40,442 nt of DNA from Actinoplanes sp. NBRC 103695 (GTDB taxonomy: Bacteria > Actinomycetota > Actinomycetes > Mycobacteriales > Micromonosporaceae): assembly GCF_030269485.1 (NCBI RefSeq), contig NZ_BSTL01000051.1:1-40442 (forward strand), written 5' to 3'. Shown one piece after another: positions 40,349 through 40,442 of the stretch. The notes below the pieces were generated by a model. It did not search any database and had not been told where the DNA came from. It saw only the letters and a program-made list of their open reading frames with translations. The stretch's first letter is position 1; each line of letters begins with the position of its first letter. Both the position numbers and the translations under genes were made by a program.

Positions 40349-40442
40349 TCAAGGGTCGGGAATGATGATGGCGATGCTGGTGGTGGCTTGGTAGCTGCGC
40401 CGGTTGATGTTTGGTCCGCGGGCTTGGTATTTGCTGTTTGAG
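40349..40442 (-). CDS. C-terminal end of a probable transposase (continues beyond window)
   Basis: The minus strand at the right edge reads a 30-residue tail ending ARGPNINRRSYQAT then TSIAIIPDP and TGA at 40351-40349. The tail resembles the C-terminus of IS-encoded DDE transposases in actinomycetes, as far as memory allows. The bases after the stop, about 40318-40345 (containing GTTCAGTTAAGGCTC), would then contain the insertion-sequence terminal repeat, next to the DUF1206 stop. Without the rest of the gene the family cannot be named. Confidence 0.35.
   Translation of the reverse strand, partial: SNSKYQARGPNINRRSYQATTSIAIIIPDP

Overview
The window is about 70 % GC with strong third-position GC bias. 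Its gene families are typical of filamentous Actinobacteria: a Wag31/DivIVA-type protein, DUF3159, DUF1206, an ECF42 sigma factor with a YCII/DGPF partner, a Methyltransf_19 protein, a WXG-like protein beside a DUF1023-type hydrolase, and an apparent eCIS/DUF4157-type toxin tail. The best fit is Micromonosporaceae, possibly Actinoplanes; this is inferred from gene content only. It reads as chromosome with some accessory genes. No rRNA, tRNA, CRISPR array or complete insertion sequence was seen, although a transposase-like C-terminus enters at the right edge.

Layout. 1-1.9 kb: 3' end of a large toxin-like protein ending in a PD-(D/E)XK nuclease fold, followed by a small acidic gene placed like an immunity gene. 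1.9-5.3 kb: secreted thermolysin-like protease, converging on a bifunctional penicillin-binding protein. 5.4-11.2 kb: sulfonate-type ABC importer (ssuA-ssuC-ssuB, overlapping genes) with a GGDEF-EAL protein 7 nt behind it, and a divergent luciferase-like monooxygenase. 11.2-16.7 kb: a second GGDEF-EAL protein, a membrane protein, a SAM methyltransferase and an MltG-like transglycosylase. 16.8-20.8 kb: a FadR/FCD-type GntR regulator, a large LuxR ATPase regulator and a HAD phosphatase. 20.9-22.7 kb: a possible aldehyde dehydrogenase remnant, then the ECF42 sigma/DGPF pair with a matching promoter. 22.7-27.3 kb: a five-gene operon equivalent to B. subtilis ycsG-ycsF-ycsI-kipI-kipA (5-oxoproline metabolism), behind a promoter with two FadR-type operator matches. 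27.4-29.7 kb: DUF3159 protein behind a possible iron box, then a 543-aa protein with a HEPN RNase motif behind a large palindrome. 29.8-32.4 kb: HEAT-repeat protein and processive glycosyltransferase as a two-gene operon. 32.4-40.4 kb: AlaA-type aminotransferase whose stop codon sits in an 18-bp tandem repeat, a WXG-like/DUF1023 pair, a secreted SGNH hydrolase, a lipoprotein, a TPR protein, a DivIVA-domain protein and a DUF1206 membrane protein.

Cross-cutting features. Many transcription units look leaderless, with a TANNNT hexamer 5-7 nt before the start codon. Three unrelated loci carry tandem repeats of 18 or 36 bp. The most useful leads are the putative HEPN gene with its operator, the toxin/immunity pair at the left edge, the 5-oxoproline operon with its Nramp-like transporter lacking the metal-binding motif, and the ECF42 promoter match.
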